DNA of 64,000 nt from WHTI01 sp963756365. Its GTDB lineage: Bacteria > Actinomycetota > CADDZG01 > WHSQ01. Each line of letters starts with the position of its first letter. The first letter of the stretch is position 1. Made by a program: the position numbers and the translations under genes. The stretch lies in contig CAVWNF010000003.1 of NCBI GenBank assembly GCA_963756365.1, positions 2,046,001-2,110,000 on the forward strand, read 5' to 3'. Below the pieces are notes generated by a model. That model did no database searches. It saw only the letters and a list, made by a program, of their open reading frames with translations, and had not been told where the DNA came from. Below are positions 1-9,288 of this stretch, piece by piece.

Positions 1-1111
1 CCTCGGTCTCGCCCGAACGATGAGAGATCATCGCGGTGTACCCGGCCCGATGGGCGACCCTGATGCACGACAACGTCTCGGAGAGACTGCCGATCTGATT
101 GAGCTTGACCAGGATCGAGTTGGCGACGCCTTCATCTATGCCTCGCTGCAGGACCTCGGGGTTGGTAACGAAGAGGTCGTCTCCTACCAACTGGACCTTG
201 TCACCTATCGCATCGGTCAGTTGTTTCCAACCAGCCCAGTCGTCTTCGTCCATCCCATCCTCGATCGACACGATCGGGTAACGCTCGACCCAGTCCGCCC
301 AGAACGCGACCATCTCTTCACTCGATAGCCGTCGGTCCTCCGAGGCGAGGACGTAATGATCGCCGTCCCTGATCTCCGAAGTGGCCGGGTCGAGGGCGAG
401 CGCGACATCGCGGCCGGGTTCGTAACCGGCGTTCGAGATCGCCTCGAGGAGCAACTCGACGGCTTCCTGATTCGAGCCAAGATCGGGAGCGAAACCTCCC
501 TCGTCACCAACGCCGGTCGAGAGACCCTTGCTCGCGAGCAGCTTCTTCAATGCGTGGTAGCAACCGGCGCCGAACTCAAGGGCTTCGCGGAACGACGCTG
601 CACCGACGGGCGCGTACATGAATTCTTGAAAGTCGACCGAGTTATCCGCGTGAGCGCCGCCGTTAAGGACGTTCATCATCGGGACCGGGAGGACGTGAGC
701 ATCTGGACCACCGAGATAGCGGTAGAGCGGGACCTCGAGTTCGCCCGCAGCCGCGTGAGCACAAGCGAGGCTCACTCCCAGGATCGCGTTCGCGCCGAGG
801 TTCGACTTGTCGTCGGTCGAGTCCAGGTCGATCATCGTCTGGTCGATCGTGCGTTGATCGAGCGCATCGGTGCCGATGAGACGCGGTGCGATCACCTCGA
901 CGATGTTCTGCAGAGCGCCTTCGACGCCCTTGCCGCCATAGCGATCGCCCCCATCGCGAAGCTCCAGCGCTTCTCCGGCCCCCGTCGAGGCTCCGGAGGG
1001 CACCGCGGCGCGGCCCGAGGCCCCGGAATCGAGGGCAACCTCGACCTCGACCGTCGGGTTGCCGCGCGAATCCAGGATCTCGCGCGCCTGCACGAGGATG
1101 ATCTCGCTCAT
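1..1111 (-). CDS. eno: Enolase, C-terminus cut by window edge
   Basis: Phosphopyruvate hydratase of glycolysis, cytosolic, interconverting 2-phosphoglycerate and phosphoenolpyruvate with Mg2+. The protein starts MSEIILVQAREILDSRGNPT, the usual enolase N-terminus. About 370 codons are present, so roughly the last 60 residues lie outside the window. Visible family motifs are HADNSVDFQEFM, the metal-binding SIEDGMDEDDW, LVGDDLFVTN, the catalytic lysine region KLNQIGSLSET and SHRSGETE at the cut end. The ATG at 1111 was chosen because it places the conserved REILDSRGN at the normal distance and no better upstream start is in frame. It lies 75 bases downstream of the mazG stop and is probably co-transcribed with it. 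Confidence 0.97.
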   Translation of the reverse strand, partial: MSEIILVQAREILDSRGNPTVEVEVALDSGASGRAAVPSGASTGAGEALELRDGGDRYGGKGVEGALQNIVEVIAPRLIGTDALDQRTIDQTMIDLDSTDDKSNLGANAILGVSLACAHAAAGELEVPLYRYLGGPDAHVLPVPMMNVLNGGAHADNSVDFQEFMYAPVGAASFREALEFGAGCYHALKKLLASKGLSTGVGDEGGFAPDLGSNQEAVELLLEAISNAGYEPGRDVALALDPATSEIRDGDHYVLASEDRRLSSEEMVAFWADWVERYPIVSIEDGMDEDDWAGWKQLTDAIGDKVQLVGDDLFVTNPEVLQRGIDEGVANSILVKLNQIGSLSETLSCIRVAHRAGYTAMISHRSGETE

Positions 1112-1186
1112 CGGGTACGGCCCATGTTGATCAACAGTTCACTCCTTCAACATCAGTAACACGACAGAGTAGCAGCAGGAGGGGCG

Positions 1187-2177
1187 CTAATCGGGGTTCT
1201 CGGCCTCATATCTGCTCGTGAACCTGGCCGCAGCCCCCCTCAGGCCAGACTCGGGATCGACCCCCCGGGAGCGGGCGACCGCCACGAGCCAGAACAGGGC
1301 GTCTCCGATGGCATCCGCTTCGAGGGCTTCCGCAAGCTTCGCCCGAGCCTCGCCCTCGTCGGGCGAGAAACCCAGCGAGGCGGCCCGCTTCTGGATCTTG
1401 TAGGTCGCCAGCAGTGCCGGTAACGAGGGAGCTATCCCGGCGAAGGGAGACGGGCGATCGTCCCTCCTGATCCCTCTCTTGATCCCGCTCCTGTCGCTTG
1501 ATCGCCTCCCAATTTCGCACCACATCATCCGCGTCGGCGACCGCTACGTCACCGAACACGTGGGGGTGGCGCCGTATCAATTTGGTCGCCACCGCTCGGG
1601 CCACCCCGGAGATGTCGAACCGTCCGTCCTGCTCCGCGATGCGCGCATGGAACGCCACCTGAAGGAGGACGTCTCCGAGTTCCTCTTCGAGTTCGACTCC
1701 GGTCGTGCCTGCCTCCACGGCCTCGATGACCTCGTGAGCCTCCTCGAGGAGGTGGATAAGGAGAGACCCGTGATCCTGCTCGATGTCCCAGGGGCATCCA
1801 TCCTCACTCCGCAACCGGGCCATCACCGCAACCAGCGTTCCGAGGTCGCGCTCCGCGCGGCGAAGAACGGGCGCGGCGTAAGCGGCCGAAAGATCGTCGG
1901 GAGCGATGGCGGAAGAGATCATCACCCGTGCACCGGCGCGGGCCAACTCGAGGATCCGAGCGGACGATGGGTCCGCTACGAGCGCAACGTCTGAGGCCTC
2001 AGGATCCGGTTCATCATCGAACGGACCCGCCTCCACTCCCGCGCTTCGCAGGCGGGCCGCCAACGGATGATCGGGTCGTTCGAACAACACCATGCGCGCC
2101 TCGAGGAGCGCATCCCATTCACTCAGGGTCAACAGCCCGGTCTCGTCCGGCGAGAGCGGAACGACCAGCAGCGCCAT
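1187..2177 (-). CDS. mazG: MazG nucleoside triphosphate pyrophosphohydrolase, frameshifted
   Basis: House-cleaning NTP pyrophosphohydrolase. Residues 1-90 resemble a shortened remnant of the tetrapyrrole-methylase-like domain that precedes MazG in some bacteria. The MazG fold follows, with CPWDIEQDHGSLLIHLLEEA and the metal-binding ELEEELGDVLLQVAFHARIA. After VVRNWEAIKRQERDQERDQE the frame is lost, and the second MazG half (SLPALLATYKIQKRAASLGF to RYEAENPD) continues in another frame. The shift lies between about 1441 and 1500. The span is 991 bases, one more than a multiple of three, so one extra base explains it; CTCTCT at 1474-1479 is a candidate. The ATG is 2 bases after the stop of the upstream lipoprotein gene, suggesting coupling. 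Either a damaged gene or a consensus error. Confidence 0.85.
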
Positions 2178-2179
2178 CG

Positions 2180-3232
2180 TTAGCCCAGTGGGCTCGGGGC
2201 TGCGGTTGGATCGAGTGAGGGGGTGGGTTTCGGTGTCGCCGCGCCAGGGATCTGATCGGGGGTTGCATCAGCGACCGTCTGCGTTTCCAGGTCGAACTCT
2301 CCGAACCTCGGGTTCACCGTGACCTCGGCATCCTCGTATGCGGCGATCACCCAGGCCCGCCACGCGTCTTCCTGCGCTTGGCCCGCAACCTCCGAAACGA
2401 TCTGGTCTTTCACTTCTTCGAAGGGACGGACCCGTCGGTCTGCCAGATAGATGATGTGGAAGCCGAACTCGGTACGTACCGGTGTGGACACCTCGCCGAC
2501 CTCGAGACGTATCAGCGCGTTCGAGAACGGCTCTACGAATTCCCCGTAGTTCGAGAACCCGAGATCGCCACCCCTGGCGCCGCTCCCCTCGTCGATCGAG
2601 AATCGCCGCGCGAGTTTGGCGAACTCATCCGGTACCTGATCGGTGGGCGTAGCGGCGAGCTGATCTGAGATCTCGATAGCGGTCACGTTGTCCTCAACGA
2701 GGATGTGGCTCGAGCGCACCTCGGTGAAGGCCTCGATGTTGGCCTCATAGTGGGCCCGCAGTTCCGCATCGTCGGGTAGATCGTCCGCCGTGACCTCGGA
2801 ACGAAGGCGCCCTTCGAGTTCGTCTTGGTAGATCCTCAACCGGAGTTCGGGGAGGGTCAGCCCTTGTCCCCCCAACGCCTCTTGGAAGGCCGCCTCATCG
2901 GGGAACTGGGATCGGATGTCGTTCTCTCGACCCTCGACGTCCTCGTCGCTGACGGTGATGCCGAGAGCCTCGGCATGAGGTTCGAAAACCGCGATCCGGA
3001 TCAGCAGAGAGAGGTAGCTCTGCTCGTATGTCCTGAGGGCTTCGAGCTCGTCCTGGCCCTCGGTCGCGGTCGCGAAGCCATCCGAGTCCTGGAACTCCTC
3101 GGTCGCAGAATCGAGAGCTGAAAGGGCTATCTCATGATCCCCGACCGTCGCCGCCGAGGGGGCAAAGGTCGTCCCACAGGCGGTCGCAGACAGGGCTATC
3201 AGGATGAGCGAGGCGATGGATGCTCGAGTCAT
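2180..3232 (-). CDS. PpiC/SurA-type peptidyl-prolyl isomerase lipoprotein
   Basis: Predicted extracytoplasmic foldase. The N-terminus has a short hydrophobic signal ending in a lipobox (LSATAC, Cys at residue 19), so it should be lipid-anchored outside the membrane. Residues about 30-180 form a helical SurA/PrsA-like chaperone part. A parvulin domain follows at about 190-290, with SSHILVEDN, FAKLARRFSIDEGSGARGGD, LGFSNYGEFV and FGFHIIYLADRRV. The C-terminus is a low-complexity Pro/Thr/Ala tail. The start ATG overlaps the mfd stop (ATGA), and mazG follows after 2 bases, so mfd, this gene and mazG look like one operon. The substrate is unknown. Confidence 0.88.
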   Translation of the reverse strand: MTRASIASLILIALSATACGTTFAPSAATVGDHEIALSALDSATEEFQDSDGFATATEGQDELEALRTYEQSYLSLLIRIAVFEPHAEALGITVSDEDVEGRENDIRSQFPDEAAFQEALGGQGLTLPELRLRIYQDELEGRLRSEVTADDLPDDAELRAHYEANIEAFTEVRSSHILVEDNVTAIEISDQLAATPTDQVPDEFAKLARRFSIDEGSGARGGDLGFSNYGEFVEPFSNALIRLEVGEVSTPVRTEFGFHIIYLADRRVRPFEEVKDQIVSEVAGQAQEDAWRAWVIAAYEDAEVTVNPRFGEFDLETQTVADATPDQIPGAATPKPTPSLDPTAAPSPLG

Positions 3233-6200
3233 GGCGCCGAGGTTAACTGCTGCAGGAGGTCAACGAGCCACCCGATAGCGCCCTCTTTGGGCATCTTCCG
3301 TTCCGGGATCAGGAGCGTTTGGGTTGCGTGCCGGTAAGAGGCCTCGGGGAGGATCCTTTGGAGCCTGACCTCTTTCGAATCCTCGAGTTCGATCGGCTTG
3401 ATCCGCAGGTTTCCGGCCACGGTCGATGCCTCGGTGATGCCGTGGGCCATGAGCAGACGTCTGAAGCCGGCTACCTCGAACAACGCTTCGACGCTCTGCG
3501 GGATAGGGCTGCCATAACGATCTTCCAACTCGGCGCGGACCTCTTTGAAGTCCTCTTCGTCGACGGCCGAAGCGATCCGCCGGTAGGCCTCGAGTCGCAG
3601 GTTCTCGTCTGCGACGTACTCCTTCGGGATGAAGGCATCGAGAGGGAGGTCGATCCGGACCTCCGAATCCTCGTTCCAGGCGGTCTCTTCACCCTTCAGT
3701 TCTCCGAACGCAGAAGCCATCAGTTTCACGTACAGGTCGAAACCGATCTCGGCGATCTGGCCGGACTGCTCGGCACCAAGGAGATTCCCAGCACCGCGGA
3801 TCTCGAGGTCTCTCATGGCGATCCGGAAACCGGAACCAAGTCCCGTGTGCTCGGAGATCGTCTTCAATCGCTCGTGTGCATCCTCGGTGAGCGACCGATC
3901 GGGTGGATAGAAGAGGTAGGCATAGGCGCGTTCGTGCGCTCGACCGACACGCCCGCGCAGTTGATACATCTGCGAGAGCCCCAGCATGTCGGCTCGCTCG
4001 ACGATGAGAGTGTTGACGGTCGGGATGTCCAGTCCGGATTCAACGATCGTTGTACACACGAGCACGTTCGTCTTCGCGTCTCCGAACTCGAGCATCGAGC
4101 GCTCGAGTTCGTGCTCGTGCATCTGACCGTGAGCGATGCCGACCCGTGCGTCGGGAACGAGCGCCTCGATCTTCCGGGCCGCCGCATGGATCGTGTCCAC
4201 GCGGTTGTGGACGTAGAACACCTGCCCATCGCGCAGAAGCTCACGCCGGATCGCCGAGGAGACCGTCTCCTCGTCGAACTCCCCTACATAGGTCATCACT
4301 GGATGACGGTTCTCGGGCGGCGTATCCACGATCGATAGATTCCTGATCCCCGCCATCGCCATCTCTAGGGTGCGTGGGATCGGGGTGGCGGTGAGCGTCA
4401 GGACATCGACGCTTGTACGGAGTTGCTTCAGCCGCTCCTTGTGTTCGACACCGAAGCGTTGCTCCTCGTCCACGATCACCAGACCAAGATCGGAGAAGCG
4501 CATGTCTTTCGACAGCAACCTGTGTGTTCCGACGACGACATCAACCCGGCCAGCACCGAGATCCTCGACCACCTTCTTCGCCTGAGATGTCGAGAGGAAA
4601 CGGCTGAGCATCTGGACGTTCACCGGGAATCCCCGGAAGCGCTCGACGAAGGTCGAGTGATGCTGTTGGGCGAGGATCGTCGTCGGAACCAGCACGACGA
4701 CCTGCTTCCCGGCGGCAACCGCTTTGAATGCGGCACGTACCGCGATCTCGGTCTTCCCGTATCCGACGTCGCCGCATACGAGGCGGTCCATCGGCGAGTC
4801 GGATTCCATGTCGTCTTTGACCTCATCGATCGCCCGGAGCTGATCGGGGGTCTCTTCATAGGGGAACGCGTCCTCAAGCTCCCGCTGCCACGGAGTATCG
4901 GGACCGAAGGGGAATCCTTTCGCGTGCATCCGCTCCGCGTAGAGCTTCACGAGTTCTTGGGCGACCTCGCGGACCTTGCGCCGCACACGCGCCTTGGTCT
5001 TCGACCACTCGGCGGAACCCAGACGGGAGATCTTGGGGGCCTCTCCCCCGATGTACTTGGAGACGAGGTCAACCTGATCGCTTGGAACGTAGAGGCGATC
5101 GCCCTTGAGGTACTCGATGATGAGGTACTCGCGGTGGACCCCCAGGAGGTCGCGCTCGACCATCCCCTGATAGCGGCCGATCCCATGAACCTCGTGGACG
5201 ACGAGTTCACCGATCGCGAGATCCAACGGGCCCGATGCTTCGCGCTTCCTCTGGGCCGCACGCCGCCTGTGAGCGCTGGACCGTCGACCCGTCAGGTCCG
5301 ATTCGGCAACCAGAGCGAGCTTGGCCCACGGAAGAACGAACCCGCGCGAGAGATCGGCGACCACGACGGTGCCCCCGGGGGGAGAGTCTGGTCCCGGAGC
5401 AACGTCACTGGTGGAGAACGGGATGCCTGAGGTCCTGAGATTCTTCTGCAACGTTTCGGATGTCTCGGGCAGGGACGCGGCGACGATGGCGCGGTAGCCG
5501 CTGCGGATCAGATCGCCCAATCGAGCGACGAGGTCCTCCGGCTTGCCCGCCTGAGCCGTCCACGTTTCGACGGGCAGCACCTCAGAGGACTGTTCCTGGA
5601 ACGACGAGAGCAACACAACGTTCTCTACCTCGGACAGAACGCCGTCGAGCGAGCGGAAGTGATCCTCGGAGCGTCCCGAGATGCCCTTCCACTCCTCGAC
5701 CTGTTCGATGATCTCGCTGGCTCTGTCTTGGACGCGCTTGGGTTCGAGGACGACCACGGGTGACCCCGAGGGAAAGAAGTTCGTGATGGGCTCTAACCCT
5801 CCCGAAAGAGCGGGGAGGAGTCGCTCGGCACCCGGTTCGACGATCCCTTCGACGAGAGCTGCGACGGCGGGATCGTCGTCGGTCATCGCCAGCGCCTCTG
5901 CTTGCTCTCTCGTCGTTCGGTCCGCCCGCAGCTCGCGACATGGTGCGATCTCTACGTGCCCGATCTCGTCCAGTGATCGCTGAGAGGCGAGAGCGAACTG
6001 TCGTATCGAGGTGACCTCGTCACCCCAGAACTCGAGACGCACGGGACGTTCTTCGGACGGCGGGAAGACATCGACGATCCCTCCGCGTACCGCGCACTCG
6101 CCGCGGCGTTCGACGATGTAGTTGCGCTCGTAGCCCATCTCGATGAGCCGCGCGATCAGCTCGTCGAGATCCCAACTCGAGCCCTTCGAGAGATCGACGG

Positions 6201-6606
6201 TGGCGATGTCGCTGGGCCGCGCTACTAACTGAGTTGCCCCTTGAGCGGACGCAACCACCACCAAGGGTTGACCTTCGCCCAGCCTCGCGAGGACGTTGAG
6301 ACGACGGCCCATGGTCTCTACGCTCGGGGAGAGAGGTTCGCCAGGGAGGACCTCCCACCCGGGGAAGACCTCTGCACCCTCCCTGCCTAGATAGGCCTGG
6401 ACGTCGCGGGTGAGGTGCTCTGCTTCTTCACCACGAGCCACCACGGCCAGCACCGGGACCTCGAGATGCCGGACCAGCGACGCCAGGATGAAGGGGCGGA
6501 CGGCGTCGGGGACAGTGATCGGGGCGCGCTCCGCCACGAGCGCACGCACTCGTTCGCCCGGTAGAAGATCCAGCAATGGAGCTAGTGGAGCCACTTCTCG
6601 AACCAA
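3229..6606 (-). CDS. mfd: Transcription-repair coupling factor Mfd
   Basis: DNA translocase that removes stalled RNA polymerase and recruits UvrA. At 1125 residues it has the normal length. In order: a UvrB-homology module (about 1-400, with VAERAPITVPDAVR and RLEFWGDEVTSIRQF), the RNA-polymerase-interaction domain of CarD/Tudor type near 470-530 (GELVVHEVHGIGRYQGMVER), the helicase core with Walker A GDVGYGKTEIAVRAAF and DEEQRFGV, the second motor lobe (VCTTIVESGLDIPTVNTLIV, QLRGRVGRAHERAYAY) and the C-terminal TRCF domain near 950-1050. The frame is uninterrupted over 3.4 kb, unlike several neighbours. It is followed by the PpiC lipoprotein gene with a 4-base overlap. Confidence 0.98.
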   Translation of the reverse strand: MVREVAPLAPLLDLLPGERVRALVAERAPITVPDAVRPFILASLVRHLEVPVLAVVARGEEAEHLTRDVQAYLGREGAEVFPGWEVLPGEPLSPSVETMGRRLNVLARLGEGQPLVVVASAQGATQLVARPSDIATVDLSKGSSWDLDELIARLIEMGYERNYIVERRGECAVRGGIVDVFPPSEERPVRLEFWGDEVTSIRQFALASQRSLDEIGHVEIAPCRELRADRTTREQAEALAMTDDDPAVAALVEGIVEPGAERLLPALSGGLEPITNFFPSGSPVVVLEPKRVQDRASEIIEQVEEWKGISGRSEDHFRSLDGVLSEVENVVLLSSFQEQSSEVLPVETWTAQAGKPEDLVARLGDLIRSGYRAIVAASLPETSETLQKNLRTSGIPFSTSDVAPGPDSPPGGTVVVADLSRGFVLPWAKLALVAESDLTGRRSSAHRRRAAQRKREASGPLDLAIGELVVHEVHGIGRYQGMVERDLLGVHREYLIIEYLKGDRLYVPSDQVDLVSKYIGGEAPKISRLGSAEWSKTKARVRRKVREVAQELVKLYAERMHAKGFPFGPDTPWQRELEDAFPYEETPDQLRAIDEVKDDMESDSPMDRLVCGDVGYGKTEIAVRAAFKAVAAGKQVVVLVPTTILAQQHHSTFVERFRGFPVNVQMLSRFLSTSQAKKVVEDLGAGRVDVVVGTHRLLSKDMRFSDLGLVIVDEEQRFGVEHKERLKQLRTSVDVLTLTATPIPRTLEMAMAGIRNLSIVDTPPENRHPVMTYVGEFDEETVSSAIRRELLRDGQVFYVHNRVDTIHAAARKIEALVPDARVGIAHGQMHEHELERSMLEFGDAKTNVLVCTTIVESGLDIPTVNTLIVERADMLGLSQMYQLRGRVGRAHERAYAYLFYPPDRSLTEDAHERLKTISEHTGLGSGFRIAMRDLEIRGAGNLLGAEQSGQIAEIGFDLYVKLMASAFGELKGEETAWNEDSEVRIDLPLDAFIPKEYVADENLRLEAYRRIASAVDEEDFKEVRAELEDRYGSPIPQSVEALFEVAGFRRLLMAHGITEASTVAGNLRIKPIELEDSKEVRLQRILPEASYRHATQTLLIPERKMPKEGAIGWLVDLLQQLTSAP

Positions 6607-6619
6607 GACTCGGCTAACC

Positions 6620-7220
6620 CTACTCTCGGGTGTTGAAGGTATTCATCGCTCTCTCGAGACCGTCCGAGAGGATCGCTTCGACGGCATCCGCCGCCTTCGT
6701 AACTACGAACGCCAACTCTTTGCGCTCCGTTCCCGAGAACTCGCCCAAGACGTAATCCACGGGATCGCGACCACCCCGCGGTCGAGACACGCCGATCCGA
6801 ACCCTCGGGAAGTCCTTGGTCCCGAGGTGTTGGGCCACGGACTTCACCCCATTGTGTCCGGCCGTGCCACCGCCATCCTTGATCCTGACCTGGCCGAACG
6901 GCACATCGAGTTCGTCGTGGACCACCAGGAGACGCTCCGGTGGCGTCTTGTAGAAGGCGGCGAGGGCCCGCAGTGGGCGCCCCGACTCGTTCATGTACGA
7001 GGTAGTGCGCGCCAGCACAACCTTTTCGCCCGCTATCTCGGCTTCGGCGATCACGGTTCCGCTCTTGTGCGTCTTGAGCGATCTACCAACCCGCTCGAGG
7101 AGTTCGTCGAGCACGAGCACTCCCGCGTTGTGGCGGGTGCGTTCGTACGCGCGCTCCGGGATTCCCGAGCCCGGCGACCACCCAGCGGTCGCCGGTTCCT
7201 GACCGCCCGAACAGAGACAA
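6620..7220 (-). CDS. pth: Peptidyl-tRNA hydrolase, frameshift near the N-terminus
   Basis: Releases tRNA from drop-off peptidyl-tRNA; normally essential. The body carries TSYMNESGRP, LLVVHDELDVPFGQVRIKDG, GTAGHNGVKS and RVRIGVSRPRG. The first motif, WVVAGLGNPG, is in one frame and the continuation YERTRHNAGVLVLDELL in another. The break falls in GCGCGCG (7148-7154); removing one base gives GLGNPGARYERTRHNAG, which has the family spacing exactly, and a 199-residue protein of normal size. The proposed start is a TTG at 7220 (LSLFGRSGTGDRWVVAG), 22 bases after the rplY stop and with no clear ribosome-binding site. Because the gene is essential, a base-calling or assembly error is the likeliest cause. 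A GTG at 7120 would give a truncated protein lacking the catalytic His region. Confidence 0.88.
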
Positions 7221-7242
7221 GGGTTAGAGGCGAAGAGAGGGG

Positions 7243-7944
7243 CTAGCCCTCGTCCCCGTCCCCTCCCTCTGCCGGGGCCTCGTCGCCTTCGGCAGATCCC
7301 TCGTCCGCGGCCTCGGCTTCGGCGATCGCCTCGTCGCTCTCCTCCTGGACCACACCGGCCTCTGCTTCCATCGCCTCGAGCTCCTCTTCGGAGATCGGCT
7401 GTGCGACGAGCGCAACGATGGTGTCTGGGTCATTGAGGATCTCGTAGTTGCGGCCAGCCGACAGGTCGGAAACACGGATCAATTCCCCGATCTGCAACGC
7501 TGACACATCCGCATCCACGTACTCGGGCACTTCCGACGGCAGACATTTGACGTGGACCGAGAACAGCGGCTGCTCGAGAGCGCCACCCTCCTTGGCCCCG
7601 GGAGCCTCGCCGGTGAGGTGCACCGGTACCTCGACCTCGATAGCGGTCTTGCGGTCGATCTTGACGAAGTCAGCGTGTAGGAGTGTTCCGCGCACGGGAT
7701 CGCGCTGGAGTTCCCTGGTAAGGGCCAGCGTGGTTTCCCCATCGACCTCGATGTCCAGCAGGACGTTCATGCCGGCGTCGGTCTTCAATGCGGTGACGAA
7801 TTCGCGCCGGTCCACAGCGATCGAGATGGGGTCCATCCCACCCCCATAGAGGATGCCTGGCACACGGCCGTCAGCACGGACCTTGCGGGCGTTGCCCTTG
7901 CCCGTGTCTTCTCGTTTCGTTGCGGCCAGTCTGACCTCAGCCAT
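7243..7944 (-). CDS. rplY: 50S ribosomal protein L25, long (Ctc) form
   Basis: Binds 5S rRNA in the large subunit; the long form with a C-terminal extension is also called general stress protein Ctc. Residues 1-95 are the L25 domain (RLAATKREDTGKGNARKVRA, GRVPGILYGGG, LQRDPVRGTLLHADF). Residues about 100-185 are the TL5/L25 beta domain (VEVPVHLTGEAPGAKEGG, LPSEVPEYVDADVS). The last 50 residues are highly acidic and Ala/Glu rich. It sits between prs and pth, a common actinobacterial order. Start ATG at 7944 follows a weak GGAGG-type site. Confidence 0.96.
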   Translation of the reverse strand: MAEVRLAATKREDTGKGNARKVRADGRVPGILYGGGMDPISIAVDRREFVTALKTDAGMNVLLDIEVDGETTLALTRELQRDPVRGTLLHADFVKIDRKTAIEVEVPVHLTGEAPGAKEGGALEQPLFSVHVKCLPSEVPEYVDADVSALQIGELIRVSDLSAGRNYEILNDPDTIVALVAQPISEEELEAMEAEAGVVQEESDEAIAEAEAADEGSAEGDEAPAEGGDGDEG

Positions 7945-8088
7945 CGGAACCTCCGGATTTGTTAGATGTCGCCAGCGCCCGCGGAGAGCAAGGCGTGAGC
8001 CGTAGCGGGGATGCCCGACCAGGGCCGAGGCAAGCGACCATTATGCCCCCCCGGGCCATCCAACTCAAACGGCCCAAACCCGAAGGGG

Positions 8089-8219
8089 TCGGGGACTCGA
8101 TGCCAGGTGAGGCACAGGTGGATCAAGAAGCGGATCGTCTCGACGATCGGAAACCCAAGTCGGGGACTCGATGCCAGGTGAGGCACAGGTGGATCAAGAA
8201 GCGGATCGTCTCGACGATC
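8089..8219. repeat. 60-bp direct repeat, period 71, with hairpin
   Basis: Two near-identical copies of about 60 bp begin at 8089 and 8160 in the 285-bp gap between rplY and prs. Both contain the core CACAGGTGGATCAAGAAGCG followed by an inverted repeat. In the prs-proximal copy the inverted repeat is a perfect 10-bp stem (GCGGATCGTC and GACGATCCGC) at about 8200-8221. No gene is seen in the gap. Confidence 0.85.
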
Positions 8220-8221
8220 CG
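8200..8221 (-). terminator. Hairpin downstream of prs
   Basis: A perfect 10-bp inverted repeat lies 8 bases after the prs stop, followed on the minus strand by TTCTTGAT. It lacks a long T-run, so it may be a weak intrinsic terminator or an RNA-stabilising 3' hairpin. A weaker version of the same hairpin occurs in the other repeat copy near 8131-8148. Confidence 0.5.
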
Positions 8222-8229
8222 CAGAACAT

Positions 8230-9219
8230 CTACGGCTGGTTCTTGTCGTGGAAGAGCTCGGAGACCGAGCCTTCCTCGAACACCGCCTTTATGGCCTCGG
8301 CGATGATCGGGGCGATCGATAGCACGAGGAGCTTGTCGCTCTGCTTATCGGAGGGGATGGGAAGCGTGTTGGTGACCACGACCTCTTTGAGAGCCGAGTT
8401 CTTGATCCTGTCCGTAGCGGGGTCCGAGAGCACCGCATGGGTAGCGGCGGCCCGGACCTCGGTCGCGCCCGCCGCCAACAGTGCATCGCAGCCGTGGGTC
8501 AAGGTTCCACCGGTATCGATGATGTCGTCAACGACGACGCACGCCTTGCCCTCGACATCACCAACCACCGCGAGCGTTTCGGTCTGATTGCGAACGTCGC
8601 GTCGGCGCCGCTTGTGGAGGAATGCGACGGGAGCGGTCAGCCCGTACATCTCGTTGAAGTACTGGCCCCACTTATCGGCGAGGCGAACGCCGCCAGCATC
8701 GGGTGACACGATCACGAAGTCGTCTTCGAGGTCCTTCGCGAAGTGATCCGCCAGCAGCGGCAGAGCGGTGAGATGGTCGAACGGTGCGTTGGCGAATCCC
8801 TGGATCTGTCCCGCATGGAGGTCGACCGAAAGGATCCTGTCTGCGCCAGATGCCTCGTAGAAGTCGGCCATCAACCGAGCCGTGATGGGCTCCCGCCCGC
8901 GCGCCTTACGGTCCTGCCGCGCATAGGGGTAGAAGGGAGCCACCGCGGTGATGCGTTTGGCCGACGCGCGCTTCAGTGCGTCGAGCATGATGAAGTGCTG
9001 CATCACGTTGTGATCCACCGGGTCGCAGATCGACTGGATAACGAAGGCATCACATCCGCGTACGGATTCCGAGAAACGCACATAGGTGCTGGTGTCTGCA
9101 AAGGACGAGACCTCGACATCACCGAGTTTCATCCCCAGCGAGTCGGCGACCTCTTCAGCCAGGCCGGGGTTCGCCGTCCCCGAGAAGATCATCAGGTGCT
9201 TGTGAGTGGGAAGCTGCAT
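8230..9219 (-). CDS. prs: Ribose-phosphate pyrophosphokinase
   Basis: Makes PRPP from ribose 5-phosphate and ATP for nucleotide, histidine and tryptophan synthesis; cytosolic. The 329 residues match the family. Motifs: MIFSGTANPGLAEEVADSLG at the N-terminus, the ATP-binding flexible-loop region FYPYARQDRKARGREPI, SVDLHAGQIQGF, VSPDAGGVRLAD and the PRPP-binding VVVDDIIDTGGTLTHGC. The ATG at 9219 is preceded by AGGAGAGG at good spacing. It lies downstream of glmU, 69 bases away. Confidence 0.97.
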   Translation of the reverse strand: MQLPTHKHLMIFSGTANPGLAEEVADSLGMKLGDVEVSSFADTSTYVRFSESVRGCDAFVIQSICDPVDHNVMQHFIMLDALKRASAKRITAVAPFYPYARQDRKARGREPITARLMADFYEASGADRILSVDLHAGQIQGFANAPFDHLTALPLLADHFAKDLEDDFVIVSPDAGGVRLADKWGQYFNEMYGLTAPVAFLHKRRRRDVRNQTETLAVVGDVEGKACVVVDDIIDTGGTLTHGCDALLAAGATEVRAAATHAVLSDPATDRIKNSALKEVVVTNTLPIPSDKQSDKLLVLSIAPIIAEAIKAVFEEGSVSELFHDKNQP

Positions 9220-9288
9220 GGATCAACCTCTCCTAAGCTCGCTCGGACCTGGTGTCATCTGACGCGACCGCGGTGCCCCTGGATTCTC

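Noticed and set aside
356..1159. 267-codon plus-strand frame over enolase
   Set aside because: Antisense to a clearly conserved enolase gene; no family resemblance.
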